Source of the DNA: Ascoidea asiatica
Taxonomy: Eukaryota > Ascomycota > Saccharomycetes > Ascoideales > Ascoideaceae
Direction: 5' to 3'
Length of the DNA stretch: 64,000 nt
NCBI GenBank assembly: GCA_001600695.1
Contig: BCKQ01000006.1
Coordinates: 748,327-812,326 of the forward strand
Part shown: positions 34,772-45,880 of the stretch, piece by piece
Numbering within the stretch: the first letter of the stretch is position 1
How the letters are laid out: every line of letters begins with the position of its first letter
The notes under the pieces: model-generated
Seen by the model: the letters and a program-made list of their open reading frames with translations, nothing else
What the model was told of the DNA's origin: nothing
The model's database searches: none
Program-made: the position numbers and the translations under genes

Positions 34772-35227
34772 TCCAATTGATTCATTTCATAAGATTCATT
34801 CCAATGAATTGATTGAAGTTATCGATTGATTGATTGATTGATTGATTCAATTGATTCTGATAATTATATATTTATTTTATATTCCAATCAGTTGAATAGT
34901 TGAATATAAACAAATAAATAAATAAACAAATAAATAAATAAATAAATAAATAAAGTGATTATTTCCTTTAATTTCCTTTAATATTTGTAAATTCCTTTAA
35001 AATTTCAAAATTTGTATCGGCGGTTAATTTCATTGGCGCTTAATTTCTAAGCCTTCAGATCAGACCCACAGAGCTGGTTTTTGGGTTTGTTCTGTGGTGA
35101 GAGAAAACAGAAACAATCAAAGCAAGAAAGAAGAAGAAGAAGAGGAAGAAGAAGAGGAGTGATTGAAGAAAGAGTAATTGAAAGAAGACACAGAAGAAGA
35201 AGAGAAGACGAAGAAGAAGAGAAGATA
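34772..35227. promoter_or_regulatory. Divergent promoter of the orphan mitochondrial gene and ATP10
   Basis: The 456-bp region contains TTGATTGA and AAATAAAT simple repeats (34830-34955). A GC-rich segment (35018-35098) has GGCGGTTAA and ATTGGCGCTTAA. It also has a CCACAGAGCTGG element whose first half forms a 7-bp inverted repeat (CCACAGA 35066-35072, TCTGTGG 35091-35097). A 130-bp GAA/GAG polypurine tract follows. The shared promoter suggests coordinated expression of two mitochondrial genes. Confidence 0.55.
35099..35227 (+). repeat. Polypurine (GAA/GAG) tract upstream of ATP10
   Basis: About 130 bp of almost pure purine on the plus strand runs up to the ATP10 ATG. It is open in frame from a TTG at 35081 and would encode an Arg/Glu-rich stretch, but contains no ATG before 35228. 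It is probably 5' UTR or promoter. Confidence 0.7.
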
Positions 35228-36180
35228 ATGACACAGATTATTGGGATGATGGAGGTGATTCAAAGAAGGACCTTTGGAGTCAGAGCCATTGGTGGAGTGT
35301 ATAAAAGATATTTATCATATACTAAAGTAAATAGATTCTTAAAGGATATTAATGAACCATTTGAAGTTAAAGAAATAATTAGACCAATTGGACAAATAAA
35401 GAAACCAAGAGTTACAGATAATAGTATAAAATTTGATAAATATTCATCATCTAAGAGTAATGGAATATTTAATTTATCATGGTTTTCATGGTTTTATAAT
35501 AAAGAAAGAGTTAAAAATGAAAGAAAAGAAATTGAAAGAGATATTTCTAAAGGTGGATTATATGATTTACAAATATTTCGTAAGACGAATGGAAAAATAT
35601 TTAAATCACCAAAATCATATTTTAAAAAGCAATTATCATTATTTTTTCCAAATTTAATTGGAGAAAATTTAAATAATGAAATTAAATCAACAACAGAATT
35701 ATTTAATGGTAAAATTTCTATAATTAGAATTTATTCAACAATTATTGGAGAAGATTTATCAAAAACATATTTTAAATTTATAAATGATAAAATTAAAGAA
35801 GATGATAATTTTTTAAATAAATTAACTTATGATGAAATTTTTTTAAATCAATATCCAAATTGTCAAATTATTGATATAAATATTCAAGATAATTTAATTA
35901 AAAAAATTTTTTTTAAAACTTTTAATAAAAAATTAATTAAAAATCAATTAAGTTTAAAAAGAATTAAGAATTATTTACTTATTGATAAAAAATTTATAAG
36001 TAATGAAATTAAAGAAAATTTATTTTTAAAAAATTTAACAACTGGATATATTTATTTAGTTGATGAAGAATGTAGAATTAGATATCTTTGTTCTGGTTAT
36101 CCAAGTGATAATGAATATAAAACATTGTGGAAAGCTGTTGAAGGTCTAGAAATTGAATTTAATTCAAAGCAACATTTGTA

Positions 36181-36181
<1 letters not shown>
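35228..36181 (+). CDS. ATP10: Mitochondrial ATP synthase assembly factor Atp10
   Basis: Atp10 is a mitochondrial inner-membrane chaperone that binds newly made Atp6 and guides it into the F0 sector. The ATG at 35228 gives 317 residues (further ATGs at 35246 and 35249). The start MTQIIGMMEVIQRRTFGVRA is presequence-like. Family features follow in order: a segment with FRKTNGKIFKSPKSYFKKQ, LSLFFPNLIGENL, the thioredoxin-like strand ELFNGKISIIRIYST, IIDINIQDN, and the C-terminal GYIYLVDEECRIRYLCSG, which matches the GYVYLVDxxCKIRWxGSG block of yeast Atp10. The S. cerevisiae protein is 279 residues; the excess is mostly in the Lys/Asn-rich N-terminal half. Confidence 0.9.
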
Positions 36182-36215
<34 letters not shown>

Positions 36216-36393
36216 GTTAATAAATAGCATTTAATTTAGTAGCTATACACCCCCTCTCAAGTGGGACTGGCGGTGACCCCGGTAAGGCCTCGGAACTGGC
36301 AATAGGGGCGAGGTGTTCTTCAGATTGTATTGGATTGTGTGGATACCATGGGGTTTATGGCACGTGCTAGTAGTTAATGCAAGTTGCTTACTT

Positions 36394-36430
36394 ACTGCCT
36401 TGCCTTGACTGCCTTGCCTTGACTGCCTTC
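36394..36430. repeat. 14-bp tandem repeat ACTGCCTTGCCTTG
   Basis: Two perfect copies (36394-36407, 36408-36421) and a partial third occur just after the GC-rich block upstream of EDE1. Confidence 0.85.
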
Positions 36431-36561
36431 TCTCTCTCATAAAGCAAATAAATGGATTTCAATGGCTCTCTGCTCTCAAGATTAAATCAAATAAATATCC
36501 AAAAGAACCATTAAATTCATTAACCTCATCAGTTATTTATAACAACTACAACCTCATCTAC

Positions 36562-36604
36562 AATTCCAATTCCAATTCCAATTCCAATTCCAATTCCAAT
36601 TCAA
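36562..36604. repeat. Hexanucleotide repeat (AATTCC)n
   Basis: About seven perfect AATTCC units lie roughly 300 bp upstream of the EDE1 start. Confidence 0.9.
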
Positions 36605-36900
36605 TCTTAGTTCTTTTAGTATTTGGATTCATTATTGAATATTGTCTTACTACTATTGTTCTTATATCAATTTACTTTTATCTATTGATATTTATACCTA
36701 CTGAATATCACTTTCAATCTTAATCTCAATCTCAATATCAATATCAATTCAGTAATAGATTAGACTTATTATAAATAAAGTTATCATATTATTGTCTTAT
36801 ATCAATGACAATTATTTAAATTATTCAATTCATATACATATAAATATCATTTTATAATTAAATTTCTCTTTTTTTTGCTTTTTTTTATCAATTACATAAA

Positions 36901-38270
36901 ATGTCCTCCTCATCAAATATCAATAATAATATAATTCAACAACCATTAACAAATCAAGAAAAAAAATTATATTCAAAAATTTTTAAATCTTTAGATCCTG
37001 AAAATTTAGGTATTGTAACTGGTGAAATTGCAAGATCAACTTTTGAAAAAACTGGTTTACCTCCAGCAACTTTAGGTAGAATTTGGGCAATTGCTGATAA
37101 AGATAATAATGGTTTTTTAACACAATTAAATTTTATAATTGCAATGAGATTAATTGCTCATGTTCAAAATGGTAAAAAATTAAATCAAAATTTATCAAAC
37201 TTAGCTGGTCCATTACCTTTATTTAATGATCCTGTTTTACAATTATCAACTTCTAATAATCAAAATATTTTATCTCCTTCTGATACTGGAAATTCATTCT
37301 CAAATCATAATCATAATCATAATCATAATCATAATATTAATATTAATTCAAGAAATAATTCAAGAAATAATTCATTTTCAAATAATTCATTACCTTTATC
37401 AAATAATTTAAATAATAATAATAATAATAATAACATCAATTTCCCAAAAATTACTTTAGATCAAGTTAATTTATATTCAAAATTATTCTCAAAATATGTT
37501 AATAATGATAATACCAATAATGACCCTTTAATATCTGGTTTACAAGCAAGAACTATATTCTTAAAATCAAATATTTCTATGCAAATCTTAGGTCAAATTT
37601 GGAATATTGTTGATAAAGGTAATAAAGGTTCTTTATTAAAATCTGAATTTATTTTAGCAATGATTTTAATAACTGGTTTCATGAATGGTACTTTAAAAAA
37701 TGTACCTGATTCAATTCCATTATCAATTTGGAATCAAATTATTAATTTATTATCTCCAAATAATAATATTAATAATAATAATATTAATAATAATAATCCA
37801 ATCGCAAACACTACTACTACTACTACTACCACTACTACCCCTAATATTCCAATTGACCAACAACAACAACAACAATATAATATACCAAATAATCAAATTC
37901 CTGTTTCAAATAAATCTTTTAATGAAAATTCTGAATGGATCTTAACTTCAATTCAAAAACAACAATTTCAAACAATTTTTAATACTTTAGATCAACAAAA
38001 TTCAGGTTCTTTATCCCCTGATCAAGTTGCTTCTTTCTTAAGAAGTTCAAATTTATCAAAAGTTGATCTTGCTTTAATTTGGGATTTATCTGATTTAGAA
38101 AATACTGGAATCTTTACAATCTTAGAACTTTCAATTGCTTTATTCTTAGTTCATAGAAGATTACGTGGTTTAGATTTACCAAAATCTGGTGTACCAAAAT
38201 CTTTAATTGATAGTATTAAAAATCAATTCTTCAATAATAATTCAAATAATATTATTAATAATACTATCAC

Positions 38271-38309
<39 letters not shown>

Positions 38310-41300
38310 AACTATTCCAACTTTATCACTTTCTCAAACTGGTGGAAATTTTGCTTCAATTTCTAATAATAATTCAACTTCATTTATTCCAAATCATTCT
38401 CAACAAAATTCTTTAATGTCTCCTCAACAACAAAATTCTCCACTTATTAATAATTCTCCTTCAAGTAATAATATTAATAATAATAATAATAGTTCTTCAT
38501 TAAATGATTTAGTTGATTTATTTGGTCCATCACCATCAAATCAAATCAAATCTCCAAATTCTCAAAGTCAAACTCAAACTTCTACTTCTTCTCCATTACA
38601 AAATAATTTCTCTGGTCAACCTATTCAACAAACAATTCCATCTCAAAGAGCTCAAGTTGGAAGAAGTGCTTCTGTATTTTCACCAGTTTCTCAAAAAAAA
38701 CCTGCTCCTCCAATTGCTAGATCTGCAAGTTCTTTTCAAAGATTTACTCCTTCTTCAAGTTTTGGTCAAAAATTAAAAATGCAATATACAAGTCCAGAAC
38801 CTGAAAATGAAACTCCTCCATTATTATTAGAAGATAGTGAAGAAAGTGATGATGAAGAAGATAAATCAAAAAATATTGATTTTAATAGAAGAGCTCCACC
38901 TCCTCCACCATCTAATCTTCAACAAAGAATTCCAACTGGTCCAAATTATGAAGCTTTAAGAAATTTCACTGGTGGTTCAATTCTTAATCAAAATAATTCT
39001 CTTTCAAATCAAATGGAAATTTCATCTGATTTAAAAAATGCTCAAGATGAATTAAATTTACTTCAAGAAAAAAATAAATCAATTTCAAATGATTCTGTTC
39101 AAAAAAATTTAGAAATTGCAAATTTAACAAATCAAATTCATTCAGTTCAAAATCAAATTAAAGAATTACAAGATCTGAATGCAAAAGCTTCTGCTGATCT
39201 TGTTCAAATTAATGAACAAAAAAATCAATTTCAATCTGAAGCTGAAAAATATCGTTCAATATATTCTGATGAATTAAATAGAAATAATCAAATGAAATCT
39301 TTATTAACTGATGCTCAAAAAGAAAAAAATGATTTAAATAATGAACTTATAACTTTACAAAGTAAATATAATTCAAATCAAATAGAATATCAAAATTTAC
39401 AATCTGAATATAATGAAACATTAAAAGAAAGTAGTGTTTTTAAAGAACAATTAGAATCAATAACTTCTCAAAATCAAGAATTATCTAAAGAACTTGAAGA
39501 ATTAAAAAAAAAATTAACTAAACAACAACAAATAAATTATGCTCAAGAAAGACAAATTGAAGTAAATCAAAGTAAAAATGATAGAATTAAAGATGATTTA
39601 AGTTCAGTTCAACATGATTTAGATAAAGAGATAAAAAAAAGTAATGATCTTAATAATGATTCTCCTGAAAAAAGTTCATCTAATAAGGGACTTATAGGAG
39701 GTGCTCTGGGAGCAGTGGTAGGTGCAGCAACTGCAGTAGGTTTATTTTCTTCAACTGAAGAAACTGGAAATACTTCTTTAGAAAATACTTCAAAAGATAG
39801 AGATAATAAAAGTTCTGGAACATTACCAAGTTCTAATCCTTTCTTTGATATGATTAATTCTGCTAAAACTGAAGGAAATGATCCTGATCCAAATAATAGT
39901 TTTATGGATAATTCTATATCAGCAAATGATTTTGGTTCTCAAGAACATGAAAATGAATTTGGAAATTTTCCCTCTCAAGCCGATTTTGAGAATCAATTTG
40001 CTGCTCTTGATGTTCAATCTAAAGAGGATTCTTCAGTTCCAAATGCTGGTTCAACAGTAACAAATACCACTTATCAAAATTCTTTGTCCACAGATGTCGA
40101 TGAATCTGTATCTTCTGCTACATCACCACTTAACTCTGATATTGTTGCAGCTAGAGCAAATCCAACCATTCAATTGCCATATCCTAGACCTGATTCTAGT
40201 AACTCTTCAATTCAAAATAATGCACCTATGTCAGTTCGTGATGATTTTGCAGAAACTGATACTCCTGGGCCAGGATCTCCTCCTTCAACAATTGAAAGAA
40301 CTGCAAAAGCTATAGATGTTCTACCTGAGGAAAGATTCAAAAATATGAATGAACAAATGAATAGTTCATCACCCAAAAGTGACAATGCTAATTCTTCTAG
40401 TCCAAAGGCCAATATGTCTGATATGGGTTCATTTAGCAATGATTCTTATGAAATAGTTGCTCATAAAGATGCTAATGAGGAATTAGCAGATGCTAAAACT
40501 GCAGAGAGTGATTTGACAATTAAAGGTAATGAATATAATTTGAGTAGTTCTAATAATGGTTCAAGTAGTATTCCAAATAGTGGCTATCAGACAGCTCCAA
40601 CAAGTACTGTTTCTGAACCAATTAAACATGGAAGTAAAGCACCTTTAAAATCTCAAGGTTTTGATGATGAATTTCCTCCAATAGAAGAAATTAATCATGA
40701 CGAATCTTCAGATTTTTCTCTGGGTGATGAAAATGACTTTAAAACTCCTACAATGGATAAATTTGAACATAGAAAAAATACAGTTTCTCAGTTGCCAAAA
40801 TTAGAGGAAAATCCTAAAAAAAAATTGGATTTCAATTCAGCCTTTGATGATTTAATTCCAGCAAATGATATAAAAACTTCAGATACTACTTATAAAGAAC
40901 CTTCAAGCAATTTTGATTTTAGTAATGCCTTTAGTGGAATGGGAAAAACTGCAGAAACACATGGTCAAACATCGAAATATCAAGATGAATTTGATTTTGA
41001 TAATGCTTTTGCTGATATAAAACCTGCAAAAATTGCAGAACCAGTAAATAATAATGATGATTTTGATTTTGATTCTGTATTTGCTGATATTAAGCCTACT
41101 CAAATTGATAAATCAAATACTAATAATAATATTGCTGATGATCATAAATTTTTCTATTCTGGTCCTACTTCTGGAACAGATCTTAATAATAACCCACAGG
41201 TTCGAAGATCTGAAACTACATCAACAGAATTTTTAGATGCATTTAGTGAAATGCCAAGTGGTAGTAGTAGTAAAGATAAAGTAAAAAGTACAAATAATGA

Positions 41301-41883
41301 TTTATTTCAGGATGAATTCAGTGGTTTAGAACAAACAAAAGTTGTTAATGATGATGATGATGAGTTTGTGAGTAAATTAGATCCTATAGCCGGAAATGAT
41401 TTTTCTGATTTTTCTAATAATGTTTTTTTTAGTAGATCAATGAATGATTTATCGAAAATTACAGAAAGCCAAAAACAGAATCCAAATCCAAATCCAAATC
41501 AAAATCAAAATCAAAATCAACAAGTTGATATACCTAGTCAGAATATATCTGAACCTTTGAAAAATGATGAATGGGATCAATTATTTGCAGGTTTTGGAAA
41601 TGATCCTTCATTAGGTAATTCTAATGCTGCAATTAGTCCAATTTCAAATATACATGTTAGTGAAAACTCAATGAATAGTAATAATGGTGGATTTGCAAAT
41701 TCACTGAATACTAATCCAAATAAATCAATGGTTCCCAAAAAAATTGGTAATTCTCAAGAAAACTTAGCAGTCAGTGAATTAATTGGAATGGGATTCCCCG
41801 AAAAGGATGCAATAACTGCTTTAGATCAATTCAAAGGAGATTTAGAAGCAGCCACTAATTATTTATTGGATAAAGCAATCTAA
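36901..41883 (+). CDS. EDE1: Endocytic scaffold Ede1 (Eps15 homologue)
   Basis: Ede1 is an early-arriving endocytic protein that nucleates clathrin-coated sites by phase-separating and binding NPF-containing adaptors and ubiquitin. Three EH domains (about residues 18-105, 180-280 and 350-440) carry the EF-hand-like loops DKDNNGFL, DKGNKGSL and DLENTGIF. A Gln/Asn/Pro-rich region, a PPPPP segment and a coiled coil (about 700-890) follow, and then a hydrophobic Gly/Ala zipper (about 930-950). The acidic C-terminal half has repeated DF-x-x-AF motifs, an SNPFFDM motif and DEWDQLF, an Atg8-binding-like sequence. The last 45 residues are a UBA domain (ELIGMGFPEKDAITALDQF). The length of 1,660 exceeds S. 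cerevisiae Ede1 (1,381) through Asn runs. Confidence 0.96.
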
Positions 41884-43327
41884 ATAGTTTTATGTTTATC
41901 TACAGTATATCTTGTCTTATTTAAAAAATAACCTTCAATCAACCTTTTGTCTATATTGATATTTTTTTTTCTTATATATTTGTTTTTAAGTTTTTATAAT
42001 ATTTATTTTCTATTATTTTATGCTCTGTGCTCTATTAATTTTTCTTTCTTCAGATTATTTTGTTTTTTTTTCAAATTTAATTAATTTTAATGCTATATTG
42101 AAGCTATCGTTACATACTGTAATGTGAAGATAGGTAAAAGAAGAATAAGAAGACCCGTACTTTTGGCGACACTAAAAAAAAACAAAATAGAACATCCACA
42201 AAACTGGTCTCATTTTTAAATATAAACCAGCTTTGTGGATCCGGGAAATAAACATCCCAAACCTTAATCGCCTACCAAAGCTAAATTAAAAAATGTCTCT
42301 GAAAAATGGAAACTGAGATTTGCAAAGTTTTCATTCAAATTCCAGAACTTTTTGGTTCTTTACAGGAATTTATTTTTTATTAAAATTGGCTTGTGAAAGT
42401 GAAAGTGAACATAAACGTGAAATTAAATCTGATAAATGTAGTAAAACATGTTTGATTAACAAAATCTAAAGAAATAAGAATACGAAAAGGAATATGGTTG
42501 TAAGAATCAGTTTTAGTGCTCCAGGTGTTTTTGTAACGTTAAATGGATAAAAAGAAGAGCCAGTGCCAATGTTACATATTTTGATATTTTAAAATAAAAG
42601 TAAAAATAAAAAAAAAAAAAAAAAGGTGTAACTTTTGACATGTGAAAATAGTTTTGAAAGAGGTTTTTTGCCAAAAGAATAAAAGACTGAATCATAAAAA
42701 GGGCTTGAATGAGAATTCAGATCAGTCAAAATTCAAAACAGTTTAAATTTTTCCAGACTTCAGGAAAATTGTTTTTCATCTTAGAAATGAATAGACTAAA
42801 CTTCAATAAACTTGTGATTAAATTTCTTTAAGGCATTTTTATTCAAGTTAGCTGGAATAAATATTACTAATTGTAATAAATGAATTAGTCGACATTAATT
42901 GACAAATTATGGGTGTACAAAATGTTAAGTAAACTACAGAAATATTATTTTTATAATTTTTATTAATTATAGAATTTAATTGTATATTAGTTTAAATGAA
43001 ATGAAATATATTAAAAAAATTGAAAAAAATTAAAGAAAATTGTATCTATTTCATTGATAATGATATAAAATAATTATACAATAAATTGAAACAAAATTTT
43101 AAAGAGTATACCGAATTTGAATTATAGATTTAAAAGAATCTAACCAAGATAAAAGGATTTTCAAACCGAATATCATAAAGAAACAAAATCATTACTAATT
43201 TTATTAATATTAAACTTATTATTATTATTATGAAAGACCATACTTTCATAATAATTGAAAAAAAATCATTACACAACAACGAATCTTTTTATACTAATTA
43301 CTAATGAAGTATAAAAAGCAAAAAGAT
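41884..43327. other. Convergent intergenic region after EDE1, with a repeat module
   Basis: These 1.44 kb lie between the ends of two convergent genes, longer than needed for 3' processing. T-rich processing signals follow EDE1. A GC-richer block (42145-42260) holds a 14/15 inverted repeat around CCACAAAACTGG plus a 27-bp segment similar to one upstream of ORC3. The rest is A/T-rich with no protein-like frame. A hidden non-coding transcript or the remnant of a mobile or duplicated element is possible. Confidence 0.4.
42194..42240. repeat. Inverted repeat around CCACAAAACTGG
   Basis: ATCCACAAAACTGGT (42194-42208) and ACCAGCTTTGTGGAT (42226-42240) are reverse complements at 14 of 15 positions, separated by 17 A/T-rich bases. 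Confidence 0.85.
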
Positions 43328-43700
43328 TTAAAATAATGAATCAAAACCAGAATTAAATCTTTCTGGATTAAAATCCCAATCTGGTAAAGATTTATTTTGA
43401 TTTTTAAAATTATTTAAATTATTTAAATTATTTAAATTATTTAAATTTAAATTTTTATTAATTAAAATTCTTGAATGATTTGAATTATTTTGAAAATTAG
43501 ATGTATAATATTTTGAATAATACATAAAATAAACCATTGTTAAAAAAGTAAAAAGAGTATGAATTTTTAAGAAATTATTTAAAAATATTTGAAAATTTTG
43601 ATTTTTTAAATAAACTTCATTATCATGATAAAATTTAATAAATATCATATAAATACTTAAAATATAATAAGATATACAAATAATAAAAAATGAATTACTA

Positions 43701-43744
<44 letters not shown>

Positions 43745-43921
43745 TAAATGTAAATTTATTTTAGATTTTTTAAATAATTGATAAAATATTGAAATTGAAA
43801 TTATTGAAATTAATAAATAATTAGTTATATTTGAAGGAGTAAAAATATAATTTTTAAGTAAATCTTCATATTTATTATATAAATTATAGATTGAATTAAA
43901 AGATAAATAACCTTCTGACAT
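43328..43921 (-). CDS. Unrecognised small protein with three predicted membrane spans
   Basis: The 197-residue frame starts at an ATG (43921, MSEGYLSFNSIYNLYNKYED). Hydrophobic segments are visible at about residues 33-50 (LLISIISISIFYQLF), 77-95 (FFIICISYYILSIYMIF) and 110-130 (IHTLFTFLTMVYFMYYS). An Asn run separates the first two, and an Asn-Leu repeat follows the third. The polar C-terminus ends LPDWDFNPERFNSGFDSLF, which looks like a conserved motif. The sustained open frame, hydrophobic periodicity and codon use support a real gene, but I do not recognise the family. It lies upstream of, and divergent from, ORC3. Confidence 0.7.
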
Positions 43922-43960
43922 TTTTTTTTTTTAATAAATTAATTAAATATTAAAAGAAAA

Positions 43961-44000
43961 CTTGATATGATTTGATATGATTTGATATGACTTGATAAGA
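43961..44000. repeat. 10-bp tandem repeat YTTGATATGA
   Basis: Four contiguous 10-bp units, about one helical turn each, with few changes, lie 40 bp upstream of the membrane-protein gene. Confidence 0.85.
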
Positions 44001-45023
44001 TATAATATAATATGATACAATATAATTTAATATAGTATAATAAAGTATAGTATAAGATAAAGTAAAGTGAAGTAAAGAATATAAACATATATTGAATGTG
44101 AAAGAAATTTAAAAAAACTAAAGGAAATTTCAAGGGACTTTTATATGCAAAAAAATAAATATTGAATAATTGGATATAATTGAAAAGATAGTATTTGTAA
44201 CAATGGTTGTATATTTTAGAGCATGATAAATAAATAAAATGATATAATAGTATACTGTAGTGTAGTTGTAGTAACAGTAATTTTAGTTTAAAGCTATTCA
44301 TACTTTGAAAAATTATTCATATAAATGGTAAAAATGGAATAATTATAATATAAGAACTAGATTTATTTAAGCCAAAGATTTATTTCTTTTTAGTTAAATA
44401 TCTGAATCGTATCCATGGTACAGAGTAAATGAGACTAAAATATAATTTAAATCCTGGAAAGTGAGTAATTTTGAATCATTAAGGAATAATAAAAAAAATT
44501 ATAAATATAATAAAGAAAGACACATGAAAATTAAAAGATTTTGATTTCAATGAAATATAAGTTCTAGTTCGAGAATATAATCCAGTAACATAATGTTAAC
44601 TCTTGACGATTTGATCAGTTTTCATTTAAATTAGGAAATTAAAATTTTAAAGGAATGATAAGGTTTTGATTAGTTCTACTTGATGAAAATAATACATTTT
44701 ACATAACTTATAATTATTTACTGATACAATTATCTTTTAGTGAAAGTTAAAGGAAGTCATTGAATAGCTGGATGAAAAGGAGTTGATTTTATAATATTAC
44801 GAAGTTTCACAGGTTCTTCTCAATTAGAATGCTGGATCTGATGAACCATTTGATTATATTCTGTCTGTAATAATTATGATTCTTGTTCTTCTACTTTGTT
44901 GTTTTACTGTTTATATCCTTTTTGATTATTTGGTTATTAAATTCACTGAGCTCAATTTCATATATTTGAATATTCGAAGATTGAAACCCTGAAACCCTGG
45001 CAATTAAAGTTTTACAAATAAGA

Positions 45024-45077
45024 AGTACCACAAAACTGGCCAGTACCACAATCCTGGAGAGTGCCACAAAACTGGCG
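45024..45077. repeat. Three 18-bp tandem repeats upstream of ORC3
   Basis: The units AGTACCACAAAACTGGCC (45024-45041), AGTACCACAATCCTGGAG (45042-45059) and AGTGCCACAAAACTGGCG (45060-45077) are contiguous. Their core CCACAAAACTGG is identical to the inverted-repeat arm at 42.2 kb. They are likely a multimerised binding site. Confidence 0.85.
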
Positions 45078-45400
45078 ACTGCTGACGTAATTTAAAAGAA
45101 GATCCGTGTTTCTGGCGTCACTGTTTCCGTTTTGGGATGCTAGCTGAATGTTGGATGCACCACTTTTCAATTTAATGTTTAATTTATTGTTTATTTACCT
45201 TTTTTTAGATCTTTTTTTTATTAATCAGAAATCAAATTATTTAATTTTTGATTTTTTAATTGACCATCTGCAATCAGTTTATTGGATTCATTCAAACAAG
45301 ACCAAAAAAAGGGTGCAAATGCTGGTGATTCATCATAGTTTTATTTAAGTTATTGTTTGAAGTGAAGAGTGGAACTTTGAAGGATTTTAATTTGTTTTCA

Positions 45401-45830
45401 ATGATGGTCAATAACAGCGCTAACCCAGTCATTGATATCAGCACTGACTCTGAGAATGATCCCCAGAAAGATGATGCTTTCATTGATATAGATGAATATA
45501 TTGATATGGAAAATAGACTTCAGAATGCTGAAGAAGACGATGATGATGAAGATGAAGAGGATGAAGATGATGAGAACAGTGATAATCTCTTCAATAATCA
45601 ATTCAGTATCAAAACTGCTAAATCTAATAAACAAAATGTATCTTTAAATGATCATCTAAATGAATTTGAAATAGATAATGATAATGAAAGTGATTTTGAA
45701 AGTGATGATGATCAAGGATCTGATCAAGAATATGAAGATTTAAGAAATGCTCAAAAGACTTCTTATATAATTTATCCGAAATCAAAATCTGAAAAATTGA
45801 AATTTTTTAAAGAATTTAAAAAAAATTATG

Positions 45831-45880
<50 letters not shown>

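Larger units (their letters stand above)
36182..36900. promoter_or_regulatory. ATP10 3' flank and EDE1 promoter, with GC-rich island
   Basis: AAT repeats follow the ATP10 stop. A sharply GC-rich block (36246-36370) contains GACTGGCGGTGACCCCGG, GGAACTGGC and CACGTG at 36361. Then come a 14-bp tandem repeat ACTGCCTTGCCTTG (36394-36421 plus a partial third copy) and AATTCC repeats (36562-36604). No RNA gene family could be matched to the GC-rich block. It most likely regulates EDE1. Confidence 0.5.
43922..45400. promoter_or_regulatory. Divergent orphan/ORC3 intergenic region
   Basis: The 1.5-kb region begins with a 10-bp tandem repeat next to the orphan gene, followed by A/T-rich sequence with no protein-like frame. 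A GC-rich block (44982-45150) has TGAAACCC twice, three 18-bp tandem repeats, GCTGACGTAAT, and a segment resembling 42147-42173. The last 200 bp before ORC3 are T-rich. Confidence 0.5.

Noticed and set aside
36243-36440. Minus-strand frame and possible RNA gene in the GC-rich block before EDE1
   Set aside because: Translation is Arg/Ser/Gly noise, and no tRNA, snRNA or snoRNA boxes could be placed. It is retained only as a promoter island.
43939-44301. 120-codon minus frame upstream of the membrane orphan
   Set aside because: It is made of Tyr/Leu/Ile from TA-repeat sequence and falls on the 10-bp tandem repeat; low-complexity artefact.
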